Shown piece by piece: positions 1 to 11,210 of a stretch of 64,000 nt of DNA. Where the stretch lies: NCBI RefSeq assembly GCF_034702125.1, contig NC_085865.1, positions 24,644,067 through 24,708,066 of the forward strand, written 5' to 3'. The notes beneath the pieces were generated by a model that saw only the letters and a program-made list of their open reading frames with translations, ran no database searches and was not told the DNA's origin. This DNA comes from Engraulis encrasicolus. Taxonomy: Eukaryota > Chordata > Actinopteri > Clupeiformes > Engraulidae. Both the position numbers and the translations under genes were made by a program. The number at the start of each line of letters is the position of its first letter. Within the stretch, counting starts at the first letter, position 1.

Positions 1-123
1 ACAGAAACTCACAAAAACACACACAAAGCTTCAATTTTAGCAAAAGCAGTGATAAACATTAGCAAGAGTTCTCGGCCGAACTCGAGCAACAGTGTACCAA
101 AGCAAGATAAGAGTGTGACTTAC

Positions 124-253
124 AGGGGTAGGACATGCGTCGTCTCCAGCCCAGGCAGTCCAGGCCGATGGGCGTGCTCTGGGAGAAGCTGTGGGCTCGC
201 AGGGGCGTCCCGGTGAAGGGATCCATGGCGGAAAGGGAGAGGCGCGTCCTGGC
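124..253 (-). CDS. arhgef4: arhgef4-like, fourth coding exon (SFSQSTPIGLD motif); gene continues off the left edge
   Basis: This 130-bp exon encodes about 43 residues and ends in phase 1. The acceptor is CCCCACAG|GCC at 254/253 and the donor is CCCCT|GTAAGT at 124/123. It encodes LRAHSFSQSTPIGLDCLG followed by WRRRMSYP. This is nearly identical to the conserved SQSTPIGLD block found just before the APC-binding region in Asef2/SPATA13, and it resembles the SQSAPTGLN block of human ARHGEF4. This is the clearest family match in the window. The acceptor four bases further in (GCCAG|GAC) would shift to a frame that loses the motif, so it was not chosen. SH3, DH and PH domains should follow beyond position 1. 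The remaining doubt is ARHGEF4 versus SPATA13 or a fish duplicate. Confidence 0.82.
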
Positions 254-949
254 CTGTGGGGTGTGGTGAATGGTAAGAGTCAGCTGTCAAAATTAAAAGT
301 AAATTCATGGTGCAAGTGCAACAGATATTACATAGCTGTTACACCATTTACTCCATTGTACCTAATGAGATAGATAGACTGTGTTGTTACTGAAAATCAC
401 TTAAAAACTAAAAAGGACCCTGCACAAACTTGATCCAACCAGTGCAGAGACAAGTACACAGGTCGACTGGTTACTCACATAATGTGTGTAACAGAACATT
501 TCTTTCTTACCTTTACCTTTACTTTTGACACCTCTGGTGAGAGTATAGATAAATACGTAGATACATACCTTGATCACAGACATACTGTATTTCTGTATGT
601 AGAAGGAGTTGGGCGCTTCATCAACAATAACTTCTGAATTTTTTGATAAGTTAACTACGGGAAACACACTGCTTAAAAGCATGCCTCCACTTTTTAATGC
701 AGATGTTGGCAATTGTTTGTAGATACTTGATACACAAATGCCACAATGCAATTCAATGTCTAATTAAAAAATGAAGAAGAAACTACAGGTAGTCAAGAAA
801 AATGAATACAAATGTGCAAAAAGATAGCAAAAAGTAGAGGTAGATGCCAAGACATGAGAAGGGTGTGGATGTACAGTAGATGAAGAAAAGAACAAGCCTT
901 GAAGGGATAGGCCTGAAAGCAGAAGAAATTAACCCACTAAATGAACCCA
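254..949 (-). other. intron of arhgef4-like gene, no recognised element
   Basis: AT-rich intronic sequence between the third and fourth coding exons. I see no exon-like frame, transposon ends or structured RNA here. The short open frames on both strands have no recognisable protein character. Confidence 0.5.
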
Positions 950-1840
950 CTAGTTCAGGTTCAGGAGGAAGAGAAGAGAAGAGAGGTACTACTAGGAACA
1001 GACACCAGGCCAAAGGCAGCAGCAGCAAAGAGAAGAAGACAAGAAAAGAATGCAGGAGGGCAGAGCACAGTGGCTCATTAGAGAAGAGCGACTTGCTGGT
1101 GACCAGCAAACCGTGAGGAAGAGGAGAAGAGAGAAACTACTAGGAGCAGACACTAGGCCAAGAGCAGTGACAAAGAGACGAAGAGGAGAAAAAGACAAAG
1201 AGGAAAGCAGGCGGGCAGAGAGCACTCGCTGGCAGAGTGGAAGAGCGACGGTTTACCCTGTGACAAGTGACCAGAGACAAATAAAAGAAGAGGAAACGAG
1301 ACAGGTGCAAGGCAGGAGGACAGGAGGCGTTCGCTGGTAGAGTGGACACCAAAAGGTGACCAAAGACCAGTGACAAAGAGAGAAAGAAAGTAAGAGAAGA
1401 GACAGGAGAAAAGCAAGAGCACAGAAGGTGCTCACTGGCAGAGTGGAGGACAGCGACTGGTGACCAGTGACCAGTGACCAGCAACCAGCGAGGAAGAAGA
1501 GAAGAGAGAAACTAGGAGAAACTAGATACAGACACTAGGCCAAAGGCAACGAGAAAGAGATAAAAAGGAGAGGAAATGGCAGGAGAAAGGCAGGAGGGCA
1601 GATAGCACTCGCTGGTAGAGTAGAGGAGCAACTGATGACCAGTGACCAGTGACCAAGAAGAAATGAATAGGAGAAAAGACAAGAGAAAGGCAGGAGGACA
1701 GAAGGCGCGTAAGGCAGTGACCAATAACCAGTGACACGCAGCAAAGACAGCAAGAGGAGAAGAGACAAGCGAAAGGCAGGAGGACAGAGTGCTCTCGTAG
1801 GAGAGCAGAGGCAAAGCGACGGGTGATGACCAGCATCCCG
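950..1840. repeat. diverged intronic tandem repeat (about 90-170 bp units)
   Basis: A purine-rich array. GCAGGAGGGCAGAG-like blocks recur near 1051, 1207, 1312, 1590, 1690 and 1777. They alternate with TGGTGACCAGTGACCAG blocks and CAGACACTAGGCCAA blocks (1150, 1529). The units are unequal and degenerate. The overlapping long open frames are a by-product of the repeat. Confidence 0.75.
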
Positions 1841-1864
1841 TGACCAGCTTACGGCCTCTCTTAC

Positions 1865-2146
1865 TTTCTCCATCTCTCCCGGCTGCCGGGAGCTCATCTC
1901 CCTCATGGCCCGGTCCAGCCTCCTCTTCCGGTTCTTCTCCTGCTCGATCCACAAGTCGTCCGAACAGCACCTCCGTTGGCGGTACACCTGGACCGGTTCT
2001 GGTGACGTTGCGGTCGTGCCCGCGTGCGATACGGGCCTGACGGGGGCCGGGCTTCGGGTGTCCCGGCGTGGTGTGTCCACCAGCTCCATGAGCCTCTTGG
2101 CTGGGGTTGGTGGCAGTGTGACAGGCTTACTGCCATCTAGTGAGGT
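1865..2146 (-). CDS. arhgef4: arhgef4-like, third coding exon (DDLW segment)
   Basis: This 282-bp exon encodes 94 residues, about 1598-1691. The acceptor is GCCTTTCAAG|ACC at 2147/2146, with a weak pyrimidine tract and a possible branch sequence near 2175. The donor is GAGAAA|GTAAGA at 1865/1864. A second GTAAG at 1852 would keep the same phase and add four codons. The protein contains PPTPAKRLMELVD and then SDDLWIEQEKNRKRRL. The latter corresponds to VDDLWLEK-type sequence in the N-terminal region of human ARHGEF4, and it is the main reason for preferring arhgef4 over spata13. The exon is basic and probably helical at its C-terminal end. A tRNA-derived SINE lies about 100 bp beyond the acceptor inside the preceding intron. 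The long open frame downstream of the donor runs into intronic tandem repeat and is not coding. Confidence 0.75.
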
Positions 2147-2242
2147 CTTGAAAGGCACAGCAATGGAAATCAAGTCAAGTTTTTTTTCTGTCTAGGCTTG
2201 ATGTGTAAAGCAACTATGTCCTTAGTTTAGGGAGCTTTTTTT

Positions 2243-2400
2243 TTGACTTTTTTGACTTTATTGATAGGACAGTCTGAGAGATGGACAGGAAGTGCACAGG
2301 GAGAGATGGGGAGGGGTCGGCAAAGGACCCGGGCCGGGAATCGAACCCGGGTCAGCTACATGGGAGGCGAGCGCACTACCGGTTGGCCACAGCAGGGCCG
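2243..2400 (-). mobile_element. tRNA-derived SINE
   Basis: On the minus strand the element begins GCCCTGCTGTGGCCAACCGG (A-box-like). It continues with a B box, GGTTCGATTCC, then an unrelated body ending near CAATAAAGTC and a short A-rich tail. It is flanked by GAGCTTTT at 2232-2239 and 2400-2407, a probable target-site duplication. It lies in the intron about 100 bp from the acceptor of the 1865-2146 exon. It is not a functional tRNA gene, because the acceptor stem and 3' half are not tRNA-like. Confidence 0.8.
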
Positions 2401-2407
2401 AGCTTTT

Positions 2408-3424
<1,017 letters not shown>

Positions 3425-3525
3425 GAACATGTGCGTACACACACGCACACACATAGAGGCACACTCACATACACTCGCGCTCGCACGCACACACTCTCAC
3501 ATGAGCGCGCACACACAAACACAGA

Positions 3526-4634
<1,109 letters not shown>

Positions 4635-4779
4635 ATTTAATCTCTATATCAGTGTGTTTAGTTTTACCTGCACATTGTAGTTTGGTTACAGTCAAATGGC
4701 ATTTCAATCTTCTGTGCTAACGCCTGTTGCATACAATTCTGATAAATAAAGTGCTCTTTGCCTATGATTTTGAACTCAC

Positions 4780-7700
4780 CTCAAGCTCATTGCTGGATGT
4801 GGATGCCACCAGGCTATTCTGAGACTGGCCCTCCAGAGACCCATCCTCCCGCGGGCTGAGAGGCTCCTGGGGACTCAGGGGACTGAGGGACCCCATGGGA
4901 CCCGCTTTGGGCTTCAGAGTCTTGGGCCTCTCCGGGGGCTCCGACAGCGCCTCCACGCTCATCCCCTGGCCCAGGAGGATGAGCGAGAGCGCACTGGAGC
5001 GTGCCGGACCGTAGCGGAAGGCCCGCCGCTGGGCAGCAGGCCTGGGGCTCATGTGGGGTTTGGGGCTCATTGGCCGTATTGGTCCGTCTACGGCGTCACA
5101 GGTCCCGGGCGACCGGGTAGATGCGGGTCCGGCCGGACTGGCTGCGGAACAAGGACTCAGGGGTGACAAGGGGGTGGAGTCAGGGTTAGGCAGGGCTTCA
5201 GAGTCATCGGAAGATTGTGGGCCAGAGTCCGAGAAGCTAATTGACAGGCCATTAGGTGAGGCTTTTCTCCGACGGCCTTCTGACCTACTCCCCTGTGACG
5301 AGTCGTCCTGACTGTCCTGCTGTAAGGCCCTCTTACTGAGGGGGTCGCTGTGACAGAGAGTGCGGGGGCTACCGGGCGAGCCGGGAGTCCCGGGAACGCT
5401 CAGCCTCTCCTGGGCCGTGCGAGTGGCGTAGTCACTATGCACCTGCCGTGTACCACTTTTTGGGCTGTCTCCTTCTGGCACCGACATGGTGCGGCGTAGA
5501 AGCTCTGCTTCCTTGGCCTTCCGAAGCTTCTTCCAGGCCTGCTTTCCTCCACCCCTGCTGGGCTGCTCCTCTCCCCCCTCCGGTCGACCCGGAGCCCCTT
5601 GCTCCTCAACAAACTCTTTGTCCAGCAATCGGGACTCAAACAGGCTGGACAGAGACTTGTGGGCCTGAGATAAGCGCAGCCGCAGGCTCAGGCTGTCGCT
5701 GCTCTTGCTCCTTTTATAGTTCAGTGCATCCTGACCAGCAGGGGTGAGCCGGTTCTGCGTCGACTCGGGGCTCCCTTCTTTGTTGTCCGTCTCCTCCTTG
5801 CACAACTGGCGGACGTGCCGTGTGCGGGGCGCCGAGGAGTAGAATCCGTGGTCCTCGTCCTCCTCCCCGTCACACGGTGATGGCGAGAATGTTGGTGTCT
5901 GCTGCAGGGCTGGCTGGTGGCCGCCGCCATCACCCTTGTAGAAGACATCATCGTCCGAGTTGTCACGCTCTGTCTCTCTTGGCTCGAGGCTGTGTGTCCT
6001 GTAGAACAAGAGATCCACTCCTCCGCCGTCCGCGGACTCGCTCTGTGCTTTTTTATTATTGCCGTCCTTGGTGGCGCCTTTTCCCTTCCTGAAAGAGGGC
6101 ATCTTTGCAAAGACGGAGAACTTTGAGCCCTTTCCCTTATTCTTCGAGGATTTTCCCGGGCCCCCACCCCCTGTGTGAGACGCAGATTGCTCATCTGTCT
6201 CCTCGCTATTGGTGCTGGTGGTGTCCAGATCCTGAGATGAGGCCGTGGGGCTCCTCTTCCGCCTCTCTGCAGTCAGGTCCTCGTCAACCTGCAAGGTCGC
6301 GACCTTTTGACCACTTGCAAGGTCAGCCTCACCGGGCTGCTCTGCCTCTGCACAGGTGGACGTGACTTTGACATAGTTATCCACGGCAGGGCTCTGATGA
6401 GCTTGATGGCACGAGGCAGGCATAGTGTCGGAGGAGAAGACTATGGCGTCTCTCGCTTCTCTCTCCTCCCCAGCCGGCTTCATGCCTGTCCCTCTGCCTC
6501 TTTTCTGCGCTTGGCTTTTCACTTCGTCATCCTCAGCCACCACAGCATTCTCCTGGGACCTGTCTGTCTCCAGAATGGGCTCAAGGCTAGGCACCAAGAG
6601 TACGCCAAGCCCCAAGTCTGGATACGGGTGCCTCACTATCCTTACTGACGTCTGGACAACATGAGAGGGTGAGGAGGTAGCTGGACCGACTGAACTGCAA
6701 TCCACAGAGTCTTGACAATCACCGCTGATTGTGCTGTTGTCTACGCTGTTGTCAGTGCTGCAGCTGTCTGATAAGAACTTGGCTGATGTGTATGGCTGAC
6801 CCTCCTTCTTGTCTGGCTCTTTGTTATTGTCCGACTGTATATTTTCAGTGTCCAAAACGGGAGCTAAAGAGTCACGGTCGTGCCCATTTTCTTGCGTTTG
6901 GGGAAAGTCCGGGGTGGAGGCGGTGATAGCAAAACTCGGTATTCTGCTACTGTCTTCACTGCACTCTGGAGACTGTGGGGAATGTGTGTGATTATGGTGG
7001 CAAAGCTGTTTCTCACTGTCGAGATACTCTTTCTGCTGTGCAGGTTTTGTCAGTGCATCCTCCTCAGATAGGGTGAATTCGCAACGCCCACCATCTGTAT
7101 CATCTCCCAACCCTGACAAGGCAGAGTCCTCACTGCTCCAGTAAGGTTCAAAGTCAAGTGGCCGGAGGAGCTCTTCAGTGTTGTCGTCCGACTCCTTTTC
7201 TGTCGGGCTCACAGCTCCGTTGGGGATCCCCAAGACTGTGTCTGTGGTTTCTGTTCTCGCCTCGGTTTGGGCGTGGGTGTGGAAAAGTTTATCGCAGTCC
7301 TCAATGCCACTTTCCGATCTGTCTATGGAGATATGCCCAGGGGTGCGCTTGGAACTATTTGACTCCACCACACCACTGCTGGGGCCCACAACAGGCTTGG
7401 TGTTGTTGTTGGAGTCGGAATGCGAGGAAGACTTGCCGCCACAGCAGCGAGGCACGAGCTCATTCAACTGCGATTGGACCTGCTTTGCGAGCGTCGACGT
7501 GTGGGTGTCCAGAGTGATCTCTATAGTCCTGAGATCAGAGGCCACGGTGGCGATGATATCGGCCTGAAGAAGTTCCGTTTCATGATGACGCCTCTGCTCA
7601 AGGTCGCTGAGGTTTCCACTTCCCGGTATCCTGCTATCACCTGCGTCGGTCTTTGTTTTTGAATGTGATTTGTCTGTGTCCTCTGCTGTTTTGTCTGTAG

Positions 7701-9501
7701 GGCTGCGTTGCTTTGGCTGCTCAGCCTTCTTGCTCGTTAGGCTCTGCTGTTCTTCGTGATCTGAAAGCACATGTGTGTGAGAGTTTGATTTTAGGGGTTG
7801 CTGTATGGTCTTTGCATCCTGTTCCTGTTTTAAGTAAACACGGCAGCTCGGTTTATCCTCCTCCTCCTCCTCCTCCTCCTCCTCCTTCTCCTGCTGCTTG
7901 TCCTCCCCTCTCTCTTCGTCTTGCTTCTTTTTGCTCTCCTCCACTGATAAGGCCTGTTGCCTTTCCTCCCCTTTCTCTTTATGGGCCCGTGTGTGCAAAG
8001 TGGATAGCCTTACATCACAAGTCTGCAAGGGAGCGTCCTTGCAGCCGCTGTGGGGGAGGGGTGAACATTCCGCAGGCTGCTTCACAGTGTCAGATTGTCC
8101 TATATTATATGCATTGGAGTCTGTTTGTAGGCTAATTGACTCTTTGTGGAAATGCTCATCAGTACCCCTATCTTTGCTTATTTCGAGAGAGACACTCTCG
8201 TTACAGGTTAGCAAACGGTTGGCAGTTTCTTCACAACTAATGTCTTTCTTCTCAAGAGCCTCACATGTTAACTTGGGGGATGTAACCTCATCCTTGCGTG
8301 CTTGAGGAGAAGCCTCTGTCCCTGTTTCCGACGGCCGTTGCTCTCCTTGGCCCGTTTTCAACGCCACACCATTCAACCCAGTCCTTGAGCGTGAACAAGG
8401 AGTGGCCCGCGGTGGCTCAGAATGAGTCTCCGAAAGGGGGCATGGAGGGATGGGAGGACGAGGGGCTGACAAGGGAGGAAGTCCGGCCTCCCCGGGATCT
8501 GTTGAGTTTCTAACGGCACCGTCTGTCCCTGTGAGGGGATCCTGTTCCGCTATAGTGCTCCTACACACCTGAGAGTCGAAACACAATATGGCTGTTTCAT
8601 TGCTGGGCTTTGTGTCCGTGTCTGGGATACACTTCGGGGTCTCGTGTGAAACGCTCCGACTGTGCTTACTACTACATGTGCTTTGTTGTGCTTGTGTGGC
8701 AAGTCCGTTAGTGTTTGTGCTGCTGTTCTGTTCGCTACTATGGCTCTGCAGTGAGATGCAGTGTGTGTCAGTGCTAAGTGCTGCAGAGCTGGTGTCGGAA
8801 GGCTGTGCTGCTTCAGCTCCTATTGTTTTAGAAAAGGACGAGTCTATGCATGTTGCATCTGCACAGTGTGAGTCTGCAGACAAGATCTTTGTTTCTGAAC
8901 TGCATGCCTCTAAGCTGATGGTGCTGACTATGTTGGTAGTGCTGCCTGCGCTTCCTGTACTTCTGTTCTGTGTATCTAGACAGCTTAAGTGATTAAAAGC
9001 TGCGCTTTGTGTGCTGGTGTTGTCTTTACATGGTAAGCGATCAGCTGGGGCACCTGCACTGCAGGCCGATAAACTGTGCTGTTCTAAATGCTTATTAGAG
9101 TCTGTGCTGCTGCTGCTGCTGCTGGTGGTGCTGGCCTGCGTGGGTCCACTGTCTAGGCTGCTGGAATTCCTCTGGGGCCGATGCGGCCTACAGTCCTGGG
9201 AGAGGCTGCTCTCCTCCAGTCGCCATCCCTTATAGAGGTCCTTGTCCTGAGCCCCCCCCTGGAAGACAGAGGGGCAGTCCTCCCTGTCTGGGCTAAGGTC
9301 CGAAGAAAGCGCCTCGTTCTGCCACGTGTTGTTGGAGTCAAAGTAGTCCTCTGTCGAACTCTCTTCTGAGAGAGTCGCTGCCGCAGGCGACGCAGGGCCG
9401 TTGTTCCACAGCCGGGGATCGGAGTCGGAGTCGACGTCGGCGGAAGCCCCCGCCCCTTCTACACCGTCGTCATGCGGGGCGCCCTCAAGGGAGTCCTGGA
9501 C
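4780..9501 (-). CDS. arhgef4: arhgef4-like, giant N-terminal coding exon (1,574 codons)
   Basis: This is one uninterrupted 4,722-bp coding exon. The acceptor is a pyrimidine tract ending CCCCAG at 9502, and the donor is GAG|GTGAGT at 4780/4779. Both ends are in phase 0. It encodes about residues 24-1597 of the long isoform. The sequence is mostly disordered and rich in Ser, Glu, Asp and Pro. Landmarks are a Ser run near residue 149, a Glu run near 560-572, a basic patch KFSVFAKMPSFRKGKG near 1150, RSKSSDSLSLRLRL near 1286, RRTMSVP near 1360 (a basophilic-kinase and 14-3-3-like site), and many SP/TP sites after 1400. No catalytic domain is present. The family is assigned from the two downstream exons, whose motifs match Asef-family GEFs (ARHGEF4, SPATA13), which activate Rac1/Cdc42 on APC binding. 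The role of this exon is inferred to be regulatory or scaffolding. The frame stays open upstream of 8883, where no ATG exists, so that point is not the start. Confidence 0.85.
7858..7892. repeat. coding (CTC/GAG)n trinucleotide run encoding poly-Glu
   Basis: A GAG-type codon repeat within the giant exon gives a run of about nine to ten Glu near residue 565, inside a wider Glu/Lys/Gln-rich block. Such runs commonly vary in length between alleles. Confidence 0.85.
9105..9124. repeat. coding AGC trinucleotide run encoding poly-Ser
   Basis: Six consecutive AGC codons on the minus strand within the giant exon, near residue 149, inside a Ser/Thr-rich stretch. Confidence 0.85.
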
Positions 9502-10386
9502 CTGGGGAGGAAAAGAGGAAATGGATTGAGATGGGTATCAATGAGGGCAATCGCAGAGCACAGCACAACTACACAAAAACAAAACCACAATGTTATTATT
9601 GAGGCGGCCACGACAGAGCCTGAAGTCATTTCTGCTATGGTGGGAGTCGGATGAATTTGATTGGGCTAAACTGGAAAATTTAACCTGACAATAGGTCAAA
9701 CCCCTAGTTTCCTGAGTCTTTTATTTTTGGTCCCCTACGGGGGTTTGGACTGTTGTGCAGAGATAAGGGGGACCACATGTTGGGTTGTAAACAACACTGT
9801 CTCGTCTCGCCACTAATTGGGACACAGTTCTCCCTGCACCTGCAGGGCAGTAGTGTTCTACAAAACAGACAGTGTACTCGCGACACCTGACTGCACAGCT
9901 ATGTCACCAACAACTTGATCACACACGCCTTGAGTATTTTAAGTATTTTTTTGTGAAGCACATTGAACTGCTTCTGTGAAATGTGCTATACAAATAAAAA
10001 TGCCTTGCCTTGCCTTAATTATTTTCAGTCTTTCGAACATCACAGAACTGTACACAACAGAAGTGTGTCCATACTAAACTTGGACAAGGTTTAAAAAACA
10101 CAAGCAAATGTTTGCAGGTCTGTCCATTAGAAACATTTAGTCTACTCTGAAAAATCTTAAAAGCTTGCAAACAACACAACAAAAAAGTGATCTTGATATC
10201 TCATCCTGTCAGACACGTATTCGTACACAGTACAGAATGCAGTTCATTCAACACTTGGGCTCAAGCCTTATTCTTGAGCAAATACACTAAAAAATAAGTT
10301 AAATCAATCATCTAAGTTTCAAATGAACACTGCATCTTTTGCTGTGCCCAAACGAGCCAAACCATTGTCATTGGGGTCAGACTTAC
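9502..10386 (-). other. first coding intron of the arhgef4-like gene
   Basis: An 885-bp intron between donor GTAAGT at 10386 and the acceptor ending CCCCAG at 9502. Apart from a retroelement-like 3' tail near 9945-10019, I see nothing recognisable in it. Confidence 0.6.
9945..10019 (+). mobile_element. retroelement 3' tail fragment (LINE/SINE type)
   Basis: The sequence GAAGCACATTGAACTGC, then GAAATGTGCTATACAAATAAA, then repeated TGCCT resembles the 3' ends of common fish non-LTR elements, which finish with a short tandem repeat. Only the tail is recognisable. Confidence 0.5.
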
Positions 10387-10455
10387 ACTCCAGAGGCCGA
10401 GGACCACAGCTGTATCCACGAGTAGAGCAAATCCCCAGCTGAACACAGCCCCCAT
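10387..10455 (-). CDS. arhgef4: arhgef4-like, first coding exon (N-terminus)
   Basis: This is a predicted 23-codon first coding exon. The ATG lies at 10455-10453 and is the first in-frame Met after an in-frame TAG at 10497-10495. The exon ends AGT at 10387 and is followed by a strong donor, GTAAGT (10386-10381). It ends in phase 0, the phase needed by the next exon, whose acceptor is at 9502/9501. The encoded start, MGAVFSWGFALLVDTAVV followed by LGLWS, is strongly hydrophobic with one Asp, like a signal peptide, signal anchor or hairpin membrane segment. That would be unusual for a cytosolic Rho GEF. The start context has G at +4 but no purine at -3. The transcription start and any 5' untranslated exon were not identified. 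The call rests on ATG, donor quality and phase, so an alternative first exon remains possible. Confidence 0.62.
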
Positions 10456-10810
10456 TGGCAACCAACAGCTCTCTCTCTCTCTCTCTAGTTGTTCCTACAT
10501 TCTACGTGTTGAATTAACACTGCAACATTTAAACGTGTCACACTCCTCCATGCGTCCGACTCTCTGTTCACTGCTGGTTAGGTCTACTTTTTCTCCTCTT
10601 GTCTACACTTGTCTACACTTCACACCACTCCCCCCACTCTCTCCTCTCCCTATCTCTCTCTCTCTGTCTTTTTTCCCTCCCTTTTTTGTCTTGTGTGTTT
10701 ATCGGCCATCCATCGGCCATCCTCTTGGGCGAATCGGGTCCCCACAGAGCAGTGGGCCGTGTTAAATAACAGAGGATTCCCCCTTGGCTCGGCTGGGGAG
10801 CCCGAGAGCT

Positions 10811-11200
10811 TGGATGCACCGATACACATTTTTTCACTTCCGATCCGATCCCGATATCTAAAATTGGAAATCTGCCGATACCGATACTACTCCGATCCAA
10901 TCCCAAAACCATATATATGCATGGATTTCAACTTGAGGTAGGCCCAAGTAGACTATTTGGTCAGAAAAGGAAGTCAGAAGAACAAAAAAACAATTAATGA
11001 GTGAAAAGTAACGAGCAAAAAACTAACAATCCCATCTTGAAAACGAAGTATTATGATTTCAAATTAACATTACACCTGGCTCAATGTCAGTATCACGAAA
11101 ATTCCGATACTTTGGGAAAATTCCGATCCGATCCGATCTCTGAATTATGTTGATATCTGAACCCGATACCGATACACTGATACCGATATCCCATCCCTAC
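10811..11200. mobile_element. non-autonomous hAT-like element upstream of the first coding exon
   Basis: The left end has GATGCACCGATAC and the right end, read in reverse complement, has TAGGGATGGGATATCGGTATC. The interior near both ends carries CCGATCCGATC/GATACCGATA repeats typical of fish hAT MITEs. GAGAGCT occurs at 10804-10810 and 11204-11210 as a probable duplication. It sits about 355 bp upstream of the proposed start codon, so it could overlap promoter or 5' untranslated sequence. Confidence 0.6.
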
Positions 11201-11210
11201 CAGAGAGCTT

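Noticed and set aside
1149..1850. Long Ser/Leu/Cys-rich minus-strand frames in 1140-1850
   Set aside because: They are translations of a purine-rich tandem repeat and of intron sequence past the donor at 1864. There is no domain or splice support.
2171..2173. Protein start at 2173 for the DDLW exon
   Set aside because: The codon is TTG, and it lies on the intron side of a plausible acceptor at 2147. It is read-through of the intron.
2320..2400. Functional tRNA gene on the minus strand
   Set aside because: A and B boxes are present, but the sequence continues into a SINE body and tail, the acceptor stem does not pair, and probable target duplications flank it.
8881..8883. Protein start at 8883 for the giant frame
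   Set aside because: The codon there is TTG, not ATG, and the same frame stays open with similar composition up to a clean acceptor at 9502. The start belongs to an upstream exon.
5051..8992. Numerous plus-strand frames opposite the giant exon
   Set aside because: They are antisense shadows of a Ser/Glu-rich coding exon, with no recognisable domains or independent splice signals.
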